A DNA stretch of 64,000 bases from assembly GCF_013410345.1 (NCBI RefSeq), contig NZ_JACCFJ010000001.1, positions 2,641,001-2,705,000 on the forward strand, read 5' to 3'. The stretch comes from Saccharopolyspora hordei. Its GTDB lineage: Bacteria > Actinomycetota > Actinomycetes > Mycobacteriales > Pseudonocardiaceae. The translations under genes and the position numbers were made by a program. The notes under the pieces were generated by a model. That model made no database searches. It was not told the origin of the DNA and worked only from the letters and a program-made list of their open reading frames with translations. This document shows, one piece after another, positions 35,970 to 44,972 of this stretch; the first letter of the stretch is position 1, and each line of letters opens with the position of its first letter.

Positions 35970-37289
35970 ATGGGCGCAGCCGCTCGCACGACCGGACGGA
36001 CGAAGCGGGTCCTGTCCTCGTTGTTCGTCCAGGTGCTCGTCGCGGCGGCCCTCGGCATCGCCGTCGGCCACGTCTGGCCGGACGTCGGTGCCGCGCTGAA
36101 ACCGATCGGCGACGGGTTCATCCGCCTGATCAAGATGGCGATCGCACCGCTCGTGTTCTGCGTGGTCGTGGTCGGCATCTGCAAGGCCGGGGACATGCGC
36201 TCGGTGGGCCGCATCGGGCTCAAGGCGCTGGTCTACTTCGAAGTCGTCACCACGGCCGCGCTCGTGCTCGGGCTCGTCGCGGGCAACCTGCTGCAGCCCG
36301 GCGCGGGGCTGGACGTCGACCCGGCGACGCTCGACACCACCGGGGTCGAGGAGAAGACCCACGGCGAGCAGGTGCCCGGTCCGGCCGAGTTCGTGCTGCA
36401 CATGATCCCGGAGAGCGCGGTGGCTGCGTTCGCCGAGAACGAGCTGCTGCAGGTGCTGCTGTTCGCCGTGCTCTTCGCCGCCGGCCTGCTGCACGTCGGC
36501 ACCACCCGCGCGCCGCAGGTCTTCGCGTTCGTCGAGCAGACCGGCGAGGTCATCTTCACGGTCGTCGGCTACGTCATGCGCCTCGCCCCGCTCGCGGTGT
36601 TCGGCTCCATGGCGTACCTCATCGGCGAGTACGGGCTGGCCTCGCTGGCCACCTACGCCAAGCTCATCGCCGCCTGCTACGGCGCCGCGCTGCTGTTCTG
36701 CGTGCTGCTCGGCGTCCTGCTCCGCGCGTTCACAGGGCTCAGCCTGCTGCGCTTCCTGCGCTACACCCGCGCGGAGTTCGCGCTGGCGGTGGGCACGGCC
36801 TCCAGCGAAGCGGTGATGCCGCGGATGATGGAGAAGCTGGAACGCGCCGGGTGCCGCAAGGAGGCGGTCGGGCTGGTCGTGCCGACCGGGTACTCGTTCA
36901 ACCTCGACGGCGCCTCCCTCTACCTGTCGCTGGCCACGCTGTTCATGGCCCAGGCCGTGGGTGTGGAGCTGGACCTCGGCCAGCAGGTCACGGTGGTCCT
37001 CGTGCTGGTGCTCACCTCGAAGGGCATGGCCGGGGTGCCGGGGTCGGCGTTCATCGCGCTGTCCGCCACCGCGTCCGCGGTCGGCGTCATCCCGGTGGCC
37101 GCAGTGGCCTTGATGCTCGGCGCGGACCGGTTCATGGACACGATGCGGGTGGTCACCAACCTGCTGGGCAACTGCGTGGCGACCTTCGTGGTGTCGAAGT
37201 GGGACGGCGCCCTCGACCAGGACCGGGCCCGCGCGGTGCTGGCCGCGCCGGAGGAGGACGTGCCCGCCTCCGAGGCGGCCCCGCGCTGA
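35970..37289 (+). CDS. dctA: C4-dicarboxylate:cation symporter, DctA/GltP family
   Basis: A 439-residue DAACS-family transporter. It shows the DctA-type MAIAPLVFCVVVVGI segment, the re-entrant hairpin TASSEAVMPRMMEKLE (the serine-rich loop), and GYSFNLDGASLYLSLA, the cation/substrate-binding motif. It imports succinate, malate, fumarate or glutamate with protons or sodium. The C-terminal 30 residues are polar. It is alone on the plus strand; the neighbouring gene is convergent with only four bases between the stops. Confidence 0.9.
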   Translation: MGAAARTTGRTKRVLSSLFVQVLVAAALGIAVGHVWPDVGAALKPIGDGFIRLIKMAIAPLVFCVVVVGICKAGDMRSVGRIGLKALVYFEVVTTAALVLGLVAGNLLQPGAGLDVDPATLDTTGVEEKTHGEQVPGPAEFVLHMIPESAVAAFAENELLQVLLFAVLFAAGLLHVGTTRAPQVFAFVEQTGEVIFTVVGYVMRLAPLAVFGSMAYLIGEYGLASLATYAKLIAACYGAALLFCVLLGVLLRAFTGLSLLRFLRYTRAEFALAVGTASSEAVMPRMMEKLERAGCRKEAVGLVVPTGYSFNLDGASLYLSLATLFMAQAVGVELDLGQQVTVVLVLVLTSKGMAGVPGSAFIALSATASAVGVIPVAAVALMLGADRFMDTMRVVTNLLGNCVATFVVSKWDGALDQDRARAVLAAPEEDVPASEAAPR

Positions 37290-37293
37290 CGCC

Positions 37294-38301
37294 TCACCGG
37301 TCGGCGAGCTTCTCGGCCAGCAGCGGCACGAGCGTGTCCAGCGAGTACGGGATGCTCAGCACGGTGCCGTGCGCCAGCGCGAGCCCGGCGTCCCGCAGCG
37401 GCAGCACGACCACGTCGCCGCGCCGGGCCACCCGCAGCCGCTGGAACAGCGGGTCCTCGGCCAGCCGCCGGGAATCCCCGCCCTGGTCGATGACCACCAG
37501 CACGTCGGACTCCAGCACCGAGGTCTTCTCCGGGCTGAGGTCCAGGTAGAAGCTGCGGCCGTCGTCGAGCGCCTGCGCGGCGGGCGGCAACTGGATGCCC
37601 AGCTCGGCCAGGAACCGGCCGCGGGCGTCGTCGCGGGTGTAGGGCCAGTACCCGCCCTGCGGGTTGAGGAGCACCACGGCACCGGTGGCGCCGGCGAACT
37701 CCGGGTGCTGGGCGGCGGCCTGGTCGATGCGGGCCTGGGTGTCGGCGATGAGCTGCTCGGCCCGCTGCGGCTCACCGACCGCCTTCCCGATCATCCGGGT
37801 GGTCTCCTGCCACGGCGTGCCGAAGTCGGGGTAGCCGTGGGGACGCACGAGGGTCGGCGCCACCGCGGACAGCCGCTCGTACAGCGCGTCGTCCACCGCG
37901 GCGTTCACCGCCACGATGAGGTCCGGCTCCAGCGCGGCGACCTCCTCCACGTCGATGTCGCCCTGGGTGGGGAACAGGTGGGGCTTCGCCCCGCGCAACC
38001 GGTCCTGGGCCCACGGGCCGGGGCCCGGCATGTCGCTCCACGGCCTTATCGCCACCGGCACCACGTCGAGCGCGAGCAGCGGGTCCACGTCGGTGTAGCC
38101 GAGCGCGACGACCCGCTGCGGGCGCTCGGGGATGACGGTGGTGCCGTGGGAGTGCTCGATCGTCACCGGGAAGGCGCCGTCGCCGGGCTGCTGCTGCGGC
38201 TGGTCGGTGCTGCCGCTGCCGCAGGAGGCGACCAGCAGCAGCGACACGAGCGCGCAGAGCAGCGCGGCGGCGCGGCGCGGTGAGTGCGCGGAGTGGGGCA
38301 T
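37294..38301 (-). CDS. Siderophore/heme ABC transporter substrate-binding lipoprotein
   Basis: A 335-residue periplasmic-binding-type lipoprotein. The signal peptide (residues 1-26) ends in a lipobox LVASC with the lipidated Cys27. The body is a FecB/TroA-type iron-siderophore binding fold (TVIPERPQRVVALGYTDVD, quoted in part as RVVALGYTDVDPLLALD). It captures ferric siderophores outside the membrane. No permease or ATPase genes are next to it. The 38-base palindrome with iron-box arms just upstream indicates control by an IdeR/DtxR-type repressor. Confidence 0.9.
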   Translation of the reverse strand: MPHSAHSPRRAAALLCALVSLLLVASCGSGSTDQPQQQPGDGAFPVTIEHSHGTTVIPERPQRVVALGYTDVDPLLALDVVPVAIRPWSDMPGPGPWAQDRLRGAKPHLFPTQGDIDVEEVAALEPDLIVAVNAAVDDALYERLSAVAPTLVRPHGYPDFGTPWQETTRMIGKAVGEPQRAEQLIADTQARIDQAAAQHPEFAGATGAVVLLNPQGGYWPYTRDDARGRFLAELGIQLPPAAQALDDGRSFYLDLSPEKTSVLESDVLVVIDQGGDSRRLAEDPLFQRLRVARRGDVVVLPLRDAGLALAHGTVLSIPYSLDTLVPLLAEKLADR

Positions 38302-38313
38302 GGGGGCCTCGCA

Positions 38314-38351
38314 ATCTCGGTCAGGTTAGCCAAGCCTAACCTGACCGAGAT
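38314..38351. promoter_or_regulatory. Iron-box palindrome upstream of the siderophore-binding lipoprotein gene
   Basis: Two 16-base perfect inverted arms, 38314-38329 and 38336-38351, flank a six-base spacer. The inner part reads AGGTTAG, CCAAGC, CTAACCT. Overlapping five-base-offset alignments to the IdeR/DtxR consensus each match 14 of 19 bases, consistent with two repressor dimers. It also lies 18 bases past the idi stop, so the same stem could terminate idi transcription. Confidence 0.75.
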
Positions 38352-38369
38352 GGCTGCGAGGACCCGGAC

Positions 38370-38978
38370 TCAGGCCACCTGGGCGGCGGGAGGCAGGTCG
38401 GCCGGGGCGCCGCCGCGCCACCGGGTCGGGTCCGGCCCCAGCTCGACCAGCTGGCGGACCTGCAGCTCGCACCACGGCGACACCTCGACCCGCCCGGACA
38501 GCACACCGGTGCTGAACTCGGCCCAGTCCACCCAGCGGGTCTCGGCGACCTCGTCGGGGTTGGGTCGCGGGGTGTCCTCGGTGAAGGCGAAGAACACCGG
38601 GCACATCTCGTTCTCGACGACCCCGTTGGGCATCACGGCGCGGTAGCGGAAGCCGGGCAGCGCCAGCTCCAGGTCGTGCACGGTCAGCCCCAGCTCCTCG
38701 CCGAGCCGCCGGACGATCGCCGCACCCATGTCCTCCTCCGGCGCCGGGTGCCCGCAGCAGGTGTTGGTCCACACGCTCGGGAAGGTGGGCTTGTGGTGGG
38801 CCCGCTGGGTCAGCAGGAACTCACCCCGGTCGTTGAAGACGTAGCACGAGAACGCCAGGTGCAGCGGGGTTTGCCGGTGGTGCACGGTCGTCTTGTCCTC
38901 GATCCCGATCGCCTGACCGGTCTCGTCGAGCAGTACCACCTTTTCCACTGGAGCGACCTCCTGGTTCCTCGTGCTCAT
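38370..38978 (-). CDS. idi: Isopentenyl-diphosphate delta-isomerase, type I
   Basis: A 202-residue Nudix-fold isomerase that interconverts isopentenyl and dimethylallyl diphosphate. The catalytic cysteine lies in TNTCCGHP and the catalytic glutamate in VENEMCPVFFAF; the Nudix-like helix has EELGL. ATG 38978 is chosen because it yields the usual N-terminus; the 56 residues possible upstream are low-complexity. A type I enzyme fits an actinomycete using the MEP pathway. The gene stands alone between the PucR regulator and the iron-regulated lipoprotein gene. Confidence 0.93.
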   Translation of the reverse strand: MSTRNQEVAPVEKVVLLDETGQAIGIEDKTTVHHRQTPLHLAFSCYVFNDRGEFLLTQRAHHKPTFPSVWTNTCCGHPAPEEDMGAAIVRRLGEELGLTVHDLELALPGFRYRAVMPNGVVENEMCPVFFAFTEDTPRPNPDEVAETRWVDWAEFSTGVLSGRVEVSPWCELQVRQLVELGPDPTRWRGGAPADLPPAAQVA

Positions 38979-39142
38979 CGCCTGCGGCCCCGGACGGGGC
39001 GCCGGTCTGTGCCCTGGCGGCAGCAGACCCGCTGTGCCGCAGTCCTCCTGATTCTCCAGCCGAGCGTGCCCGGCGGCAGCGTCGGCGAGCGGTCGTGCGC
39101 TCCCGCCCGCCGGCGCCGACCGCGCTGGTGCCCGGGCGCGCC

Positions 39143-40750
39143 TCACGCCCGCACCCCGCTCGGGGTCCGCTCGACGGTCTCCGCGCAGGCCAGGACGTCG
39201 TCCTGGAAGGCGAGGTAGAGGTTCGCCACCACCTGCGCGGACGAGATCCGCCCGCCGATGAGCCGTTCGACGTTGCGCAGCCGGTACCGGACCGTGTTGG
39301 GGTGGATGAACAGCAGCTCGGCGGTCCGCTTCACGTCCTGGTCGCAGGCGAGGTAGTGCACCACGGTCTCCACCAGCTCCGGCGAGGTGGTCAGCGCGCC
39401 GAAGTGCCGTTCGAAGCGGTCGGCGACCTGCGAGTCGTCGCGCCGCGTCAGCAGCCAGGTGGCGAAGTCGACCTCGTCGAGCCGCACCAGGGTCCGGCCG
39501 CTGCCCCGGCCGTGGCGGCGGCCGGCCAGGTGCCAGGCGGTGGTGGCCTCCTGGACGTAGCGGGCCGCCACCGTGAGGTCGCTGAAGGGGCCGCTGACCC
39601 CGACCAGGTGGGTGCGGGCGAGGTCGTCCAGCCAGGGGCCGGCGGCCTCGCCGTCGGCGAGCACCGCGGTCAGCTCGCCGGACTCGTGGTCCGGCTCCCG
39701 CTCCGCGGCCAGCACCAGCGGCAGGTCGGCGAGCTCGGCCTGCTCCAGCACCACCTCGGCGGTGTCCCGCACCCCGGGCTCGCCGCGCAGCGCGCTCGCC
39801 ACCACCACGCGGAGGTCGTCACCGACGCGGAACCCGAACGGGCGCAACCGGTCCCACGTCTGGCGGACCTGCGAGGCGGTGACCCCGGTGCGGAGCGCCG
39901 ACACCAGCCGCGCCGCCTCCGCGCGCTCCTGGCTGATCACCAGCGACCGCGAGGCGTTGGCGGCGGCCAGCACCCGCTCGGCGGTCTCCAGCAGGTCGGG
40001 GCTGAGGTCGTCCAGCAGCGCGCCGTTGCGCGAGGCCACCGCCAGCTGGAACCGCGTGCCGCGCAGCAGGAAGGGCCGGGTGGCGACCGTCCACTGCCCG
40101 ACGGTGAACCGCTGCGCCCCGTGCGGGCGGGCGCTGATCTCCTCCCAGACCAGGCGGAGCGGACCGTGACCGGTGGAGGCCACGACGCGCCCCTCGCCCT
40201 CGTAGAGCACGGCCGCCCCCTTGCACAGCGCGCCCAGCCGGACCACCAGCGCGCTCACCGGGTCCGAGGCCGACAGCGCGTGCAGCAGGTCGTTCTGCAA
40301 CCACACCGTGCGCTTGAGCAGGTAGGTCTCCATCGACAGCGCGCCGCTGGTGATGTGGTCGGCGATCGCGGTGAACGGGGTCTCCGCCGCGTGCACGGCC
40401 AGCACCGGCAGGCTCCGCTCGCGCGCGGCCGCGCGCAGGGGGTCCGGGACCCGCTCGAAGTGCACCCCGGTGCCGAACAGCAGGGCGGCGGCGCCCGCGG
40501 CGACGAGGTCGGTGACCAGCCGCTCCTGCGGCCCCGGGTCCTCCGGCGCGGCCGCGAACGGGGTGCCGGTGGTGAGCGCGACCGCCCCGGGGCGCAGCTG
40601 GGCGGCGGCCTCGGCGACCTCGACCGGGTGCGCCGAGCGGACCACCCGCGACAGGTCGCCGGACTCCACCACGGTGAGCTGCAGGCTCGGCTCGTCGACC
40701 AGGTGGCGCAGGGTCAACTGCGGCCACCCGCCGCGGCTGTCCAGCTCCAC
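39143..40750 (-). CDS. PucR-family transcriptional regulator
   Basis: A 535-residue PucR regulator: N-terminal PucR domain (about residues 10-130), a central GGDEF-like fold, and a C-terminal helix-turn-helix with IHPNTVRYRLRNVERL, the HTH_30 signature. GTG 40750 is preferred because GGGAGGG lies just upstream and the next residues, PQLTLRHLVDEP, are the usual PucR start. It is divergent from the hydantoinase/oxoprolinase pair and probably controls it in response to nitrogen or the substrate. Confidence 0.9.
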   Translation of the reverse strand: MELDSRGGWPQLTLRHLVDEPSLQLTVVESGDLSRVVRSAHPVEVAEAAAQLRPGAVALTTGTPFAAAPEDPGPQERLVTDLVAAGAAALLFGTGVHFERVPDPLRAAARERSLPVLAVHAAETPFTAIADHITSGALSMETYLLKRTVWLQNDLLHALSASDPVSALVVRLGALCKGAAVLYEGEGRVVASTGHGPLRLVWEEISARPHGAQRFTVGQWTVATRPFLLRGTRFQLAVASRNGALLDDLSPDLLETAERVLAAANASRSLVISQERAEAARLVSALRTGVTASQVRQTWDRLRPFGFRVGDDLRVVVASALRGEPGVRDTAEVVLEQAELADLPLVLAAEREPDHESGELTAVLADGEAAGPWLDDLARTHLVGVSGPFSDLTVAARYVQEATTAWHLAGRRHGRGSGRTLVRLDEVDFATWLLTRRDDSQVADRFERHFGALTTSPELVETVVHYLACDQDVKRTAELLFIHPNTVRYRLRNVERLIGGRISSAQVVANLYLAFQDDVLACAETVERTPSGVRA

Positions 40751-40779
40751 CGGCCCTCCCGCCCCTGTCCGATGTGACA

Positions 40780-40798
40780 AGACGACGGCACGTCGTCT
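40780..40798. promoter_or_regulatory. Candidate PucR operator in the divergent promoter region
   Basis: AGACGAC and GTCGTCT are perfect seven-base inverted arms around a five-base spacer. It lies in the 151-base gap between the PucR gene and the hydantoinase pair, 30 bases from the PucR start. It is the only clear palindrome in that gap, so it is a reasonable target for autoregulation; no second site is visible. Confidence 0.5.
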
Positions 40799-40901
40799 GT
40801 GCTCTTCACAGTGACAGCACGTACAGCGTGTAGCAACCTCCTCACTGAACCGCAGCCGGCGGCGGCCCTGTCCCACCCGCACCACTCGAGGAGGCACCCG
40901 C

Positions 40902-42938
40902 ATGGCACAGCAGCGCGTGGCCGTCGACGTCGGAGGCACGTTCACCGACGTGTGCGTGTTCGACGAGGACACCAAGAGCATCCGGGTCACCAAGGTCCCG
41001 TCGACCCCGGACGACCCGATGCGCGCGGTGCTCGACGGCATCGAGCGCGGCGGCGTCGACCTCAGCGAGGTGTCGCTGTTCTCGCACGGCACGACCGTGG
41101 CCACCAACGCCCTGATCACGAGGGACTTCCAACCGGCCGCGATGGTCACCACCACCGGGTTCCGCGACGTCATCGAGATCCGCGACGGCACCAAGGACGA
41201 CCTCTGGGACGCCTACCACGACGTGGCGCGGCCCTACCTGCGCCGCCGGGACCGCTTCGAGGTCACCGAGCGCGTCGACCACGACGGCAACGTGGTGACC
41301 CCGCTGGACGAGGCGGAGGCCCGGCGCGTCGCGGCGCTGCTGCGCAGGCGCGGGGTGCGCACCGTGGCGGTCTGCTTCGTCAACTCCTACGCCAACCCGG
41401 CCCACGAGATCCGGATGCGCGAGATCCTCGAGGAGGAGCTGCCCGGGGTGACCGTCTGCGCCAGCGCGGAGATCCTCCCGGAGATCTTCGAGCACGACCG
41501 GTTCACCACCACCGTCGCCAACGCCGTGCTCGCCCCGCTGGTCAGCGGCTACGTCAACCGGCTCGCCGAGGAGCTGGCGGCCGGCGGCTACCGCGGCGAC
41601 CTCCTGTTGCTGCACTCCGGCGGCGGCTCGATGACCCCGCGCACCGTGGAGCGCTACCCGGTCCGCCTGGCCGCCTCCGGCATCGCCGCGGGAGCCATCG
41701 CCGCCCGGCACGTGGCCACCCAGTGCGGCTACGCCAACGCCATCAGCCTGGACATGGGCGGCACCAGCACCGACATCGCCATGGTGCACGGCGGTGAGCT
41801 CCGGGTGACCAAGGAGTGGTCGGTCGAGTACGGCTACCCGATCATCTTCCCGTCGATCGAGGTGCTCACCATCGGCGCCGGTGGCGGGTCCGTCGCGCAC
41901 ATCGACGAGGCCGGGTCGCTGCGCAACGGCCCGCAGTCGGCCGGAGCGGTGCCCGGACCGGCGTGCTACGGCGCGGGCGGCACCGCCCCCACCAACTCGG
42001 ACGCCAACCTGGTGCTCAACCGGCTGGGCACCAGCTTGGCCGGCGGGGCCAAGACGCTCGCGCCGGAGCTGGCCGAGGCCGCGCTGCTCGACCACGTCGC
42101 CCGGCCGCTCGGGCTCTCGCTCGAGGAGGCCGCCAGCGCGGTCCTGCAGGTCGCCAACGCCAACATGGCCGACGCGGTCCGGCTGATCTCGATCCGCCGC
42201 GGCTACGACCCGCGCGACTTCGCGCTCATCGCCTTCGGTGGCGCCGGCGCGCTGCACGGCGCGGAGGTGGCCCGCGAGCTGGGCATCCCGACCGTCGTGG
42301 TGCCGCCGAACCCCGGTGTGACCTCCGCGCTCGGGTGCCTGCTGGTGGACATCCGCCACGACCTGTCCGCGATGTTCCACGCCGTCGGGGAGGAGGCCGA
42401 CGTCGAGGAGTTCGAGAACACCTTCGCGGGCCTGGAGGCCGAGGCCTCCGCCCGGCTGCGCCACGAGGGCGTCCGCGCCGAGGACGCGGTCCTGCAGCGC
42501 ACCGTCTCCATGCGCTACCTCGGGCAGTGGCGGTCGCTGACCGTGAAGTGCGGCAGCGGTCCGGACGCCCTGCGCGAGGCGATCGAGCTGTTCCACGAGC
42601 AGCACGAGCGGGAGCACTCGTTCCGCCGGGACGACACCCCGGTGCAGATCTACCAGCTGGGCCTGACCGCGGTCGGCGTCACGCCCAAACCCGTCATCGC
42701 CCCGCACGAGGTGGTTCCCGGCGAGGCGCCCGCGGCGCGGCAGACCCGCAAGGTCCACTTCGACGGGCCGGGATGGGTCGACACCCCGGTGCACGACCGG
42801 TCCGACCTGCCCGCCGGAACCCGGCTGCGCGGCCCGGCCGTGATCGAGCAGCTGGACGCCACCACCGTCGTGCCCCCGGGCGCGCGGGCCGAGATCGACG
42901 AGTGGCTGAACATCCGCATCCACCTCACGGAGGCCTGA
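40902..42938 (+). CDS. Hydantoinase/oxoprolinase A subunit
   Basis: A 678-residue HyuA-type subunit. ATP-binding ASKHA-fold motifs are visible: VDVGGTFTDVCVF at the N-terminus, SHGTTVATNALI, and DMGGTSTDIAMV near residue 287. With HyuB it catalyses ATP-dependent opening of N-methylhydantoin, 5-oxoproline or a related ring; the same fold occurs in acetone and acetophenone carboxylases. The stop at 42938 is followed three bases later by the ATG of the B subunit. Confidence 0.92.
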   Translation: MAQQRVAVDVGGTFTDVCVFDEDTKSIRVTKVPSTPDDPMRAVLDGIERGGVDLSEVSLFSHGTTVATNALITRDFQPAAMVTTTGFRDVIEIRDGTKDDLWDAYHDVARPYLRRRDRFEVTERVDHDGNVVTPLDEAEARRVAALLRRRGVRTVAVCFVNSYANPAHEIRMREILEEELPGVTVCASAEILPEIFEHDRFTTTVANAVLAPLVSGYVNRLAEELAAGGYRGDLLLLHSGGGSMTPRTVERYPVRLAASGIAAGAIAARHVATQCGYANAISLDMGGTSTDIAMVHGGELRVTKEWSVEYGYPIIFPSIEVLTIGAGGGSVAHIDEAGSLRNGPQSAGAVPGPACYGAGGTAPTNSDANLVLNRLGTSLAGGAKTLAPELAEAALLDHVARPLGLSLEEAASAVLQVANANMADAVRLISIRRGYDPRDFALIAFGGAGALHGAEVARELGIPTVVVPPNPGVTSALGCLLVDIRHDLSAMFHAVGEEADVEEFENTFAGLEAEASARLRHEGVRAEDAVLQRTVSMRYLGQWRSLTVKCGSGPDALREAIELFHEQHEREHSFRRDDTPVQIYQLGLTAVGVTPKPVIAPHEVVPGEAPAARQTRKVHFDGPGWVDTPVHDRSDLPAGTRLRGPAVIEQLDATTVVPPGARAEIDEWLNIRIHLTEA

Positions 42939-42941
42939 ACC

Positions 42942-44924
42942 ATGACGATCGAGCGCGACGCGGGCCCGGTGACCCCGGCGGGACTGGACCCGGTGACCTT
43001 CGAGGTGCTCAAGAACGCCTTCGCCACCGCCGTGGACCTGATGAGCGAGCAGATCATGCGCACCTGCTACTCGTTCGTCATCTACGCGCGGGACTTCTCC
43101 TCGGCGCTGTGCGACGCCTCGGGCGGCACCGTGATGCAGGGCAGCGCCGACATCGCCGTGCACGTCGGCACGCTGCACTTCCAGTGCCGGGCGGTGCTGG
43201 AGGAGTTCGGCGACGACATCGGCCCCGGTGACGTCTTCGCGGTCAACGACCCCTACCGCGGGGGCACGCACTTCAACGACGTCAGCTTCATCCGGCCCAT
43301 CTTCGCCGGCTCCGAGCTCATCGGGTTCGCGCAGAACAAGGGGCACTGGGCCGACATCGGCGGCAACGTGCCCGGCTCCTTCGACGTCAACGCCAAGGAG
43401 CACTTCAGCGAGGGGCTGCGCATCACCCCGGTGCGGGTGTGGCACCGCGGCAAGCAGCTGCACGACGTGGCGCGGCTGCTGGTGTCCAACACGCGCTCGC
43501 CCTACAGCTGCATGGGCGACCTCAACGCGCAGGCCGAGGCCACCGCGGTGTGCGAGCGCGAGGTCCTGCGGCTGGTCGACCGCTACGGCAAGGACACCGT
43601 CGTGGCCGCCATGGCGGGCGTGCAGGACTACGTGGAGCGCATCGTCCGCCGCAAGCTCGCCGAGCTCCCGCACGGCGAGTGGCACGCGGTCGACCACCTC
43701 GACGCCGACCCCGGCTCGCCGGAGGGACTGGTGCCGGTCTCGGTGCGGATGCGGATCGACGACGAGGGGATCCACTACGACCTGACCGGCAGCGCCCCGG
43801 CGGTGTCGACGTTCCTCAACTCCGGCTACGGCACCACCCACTCGGCGCTGTACGCGGGGACGAAGACGTTCTTCCCGGACGTGCCGCTGAACTCGGGGCT
43901 GTACCGGGTGGTGCACGCCGACCTCGGCCCGGAGGGCACGGTGGTCAACGCCGCGTGGCCCACCGCGGTCACCGGCTTCTGCTCCGGCCCCTACGAGAAG
44001 CTGATGAACGCGCTGTTCGAGATCTGGTCGCAGGTGGTGCCCGAGCGCGCCATGGCGTGCGCGTTCAACCTGGAGTACCTGCTGGTCGGCGGCAGGGACG
44101 GTCGGACTGAGGAACGCCCCTACTTCATGTGGTACGACTGGATGGCCGGTGGCTGGGGCGGCCGGAACGGCAAGGACGGCTCCGGTGCGACCGCGCCGGT
44201 CTTCGGCCCGGGCCTGGCGGTGCAGCCGGTCGAGGGGCAGGAGCGGCTCTCCCCGGTGCTGACCAGCCGGCACAGCATCGTCACCGACTCCGGTGGCCCA
44301 GGGCGGTACCGCGGCGGGTGCGGCCTGGAGAAGGGCGGCGTGCTCACCGACTGCGAGAGCACCGTGATGTCGTACTGCTGTGACCGCGCCCGGTCGATCA
44401 CCTGGGGCATCGCCGGCGGCCTGCCCTCGGTGCCGCACGGCGTGTGGCTGAACAAGGGCACCGACGAGGAGCGGTTCCTGGGAGCGACGTTCTCGAACGT
44501 CCCGATCGAGCCCGGTGACTCCTTCACCCGGCCGTCGGCGGGCGGCGGCGGGTACGGCGACCCGCTCACCCGGGACCCGGAGCTGGTCGTCGAGGACGTC
44601 ATCGACGGCTACGTCTCGGTGGAGCGCGCGGCCAAGGACTACGGGGTCGTCATCCGCCCGATCGACCCGGAGCTCGACCAGTACGAAGTGGACACCGCGG
44701 CCACGGAGGAGCTGCGGGCCTCCATCGCCGCGCAGCGGCGGGACTGGTTGGCCGAGGACCCGCACGCGGTGGCCCGCCGCTACCGCGCGGGCGAGCTGGA
44801 CATGCTCGACGTGATCCGCCGGTACGGGGTGGTCCTGGACTGGGGCACCGGCGAGCTGCACGAGAACACCACGCGCCAGTACCGGGAACTGCTGCAGAAG
44901 CGCTCCGCGGCGCACTGGGCGTGA
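42942..44924 (+). CDS. Hydantoinase/oxoprolinase B subunit
   Basis: A 660-residue HyuB-type subunit with VNDPYRGGTHFNDVSF and KGHWADIGGNVPGSF, the conserved metal and substrate region, and SAGGGGYGDPLTRDPELV near the C-terminus. It forms the second half of the ATP-dependent ring-opening enzyme with the A subunit encoded just upstream. The absence of a gamma subunit gene argues against an acetone-carboxylase type and for an oxoprolinase or N-methylhydantoinase. Confidence 0.92.
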   Translation: MTIERDAGPVTPAGLDPVTFEVLKNAFATAVDLMSEQIMRTCYSFVIYARDFSSALCDASGGTVMQGSADIAVHVGTLHFQCRAVLEEFGDDIGPGDVFAVNDPYRGGTHFNDVSFIRPIFAGSELIGFAQNKGHWADIGGNVPGSFDVNAKEHFSEGLRITPVRVWHRGKQLHDVARLLVSNTRSPYSCMGDLNAQAEATAVCEREVLRLVDRYGKDTVVAAMAGVQDYVERIVRRKLAELPHGEWHAVDHLDADPGSPEGLVPVSVRMRIDDEGIHYDLTGSAPAVSTFLNSGYGTTHSALYAGTKTFFPDVPLNSGLYRVVHADLGPEGTVVNAAWPTAVTGFCSGPYEKLMNALFEIWSQVVPERAMACAFNLEYLLVGGRDGRTEERPYFMWYDWMAGGWGGRNGKDGSGATAPVFGPGLAVQPVEGQERLSPVLTSRHSIVTDSGGPGRYRGGCGLEKGGVLTDCESTVMSYCCDRARSITWGIAGGLPSVPHGVWLNKGTDEERFLGATFSNVPIEPGDSFTRPSAGGGGYGDPLTRDPELVVEDVIDGYVSVERAAKDYGVVIRPIDPELDQYEVDTAATEELRASIAAQRRDWLAEDPHAVARRYRAGELDMLDVIRRYGVVLDWGTGELHENTTRQYRELLQKRSAAHWA

Positions 44925-44927
44925 CGT

Positions 44928-44966
44928 CGCGGGTGCGCGGCGGCGTGCGGTCGCCGCGCACCCGCG
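44928..44966. terminator. Bidirectional hairpin terminator
   Basis: Perfect 15-base inverted arms at 44928-44942 and 44952-44966 with a nine-base loop, located between the convergent hydantoinase B and nucleoside transporter genes. No T tract follows, which is usual for GC-rich actinomycete terminators. Confidence 0.75.
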
Positions 44967-44972
44967 CGGGCG

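Noticed and set aside
40842..44915. 1357-residue antisense frame opposite the hydantoinase pair
   Set aside because: Shadow of two well-conserved genes; no recognisable domain.
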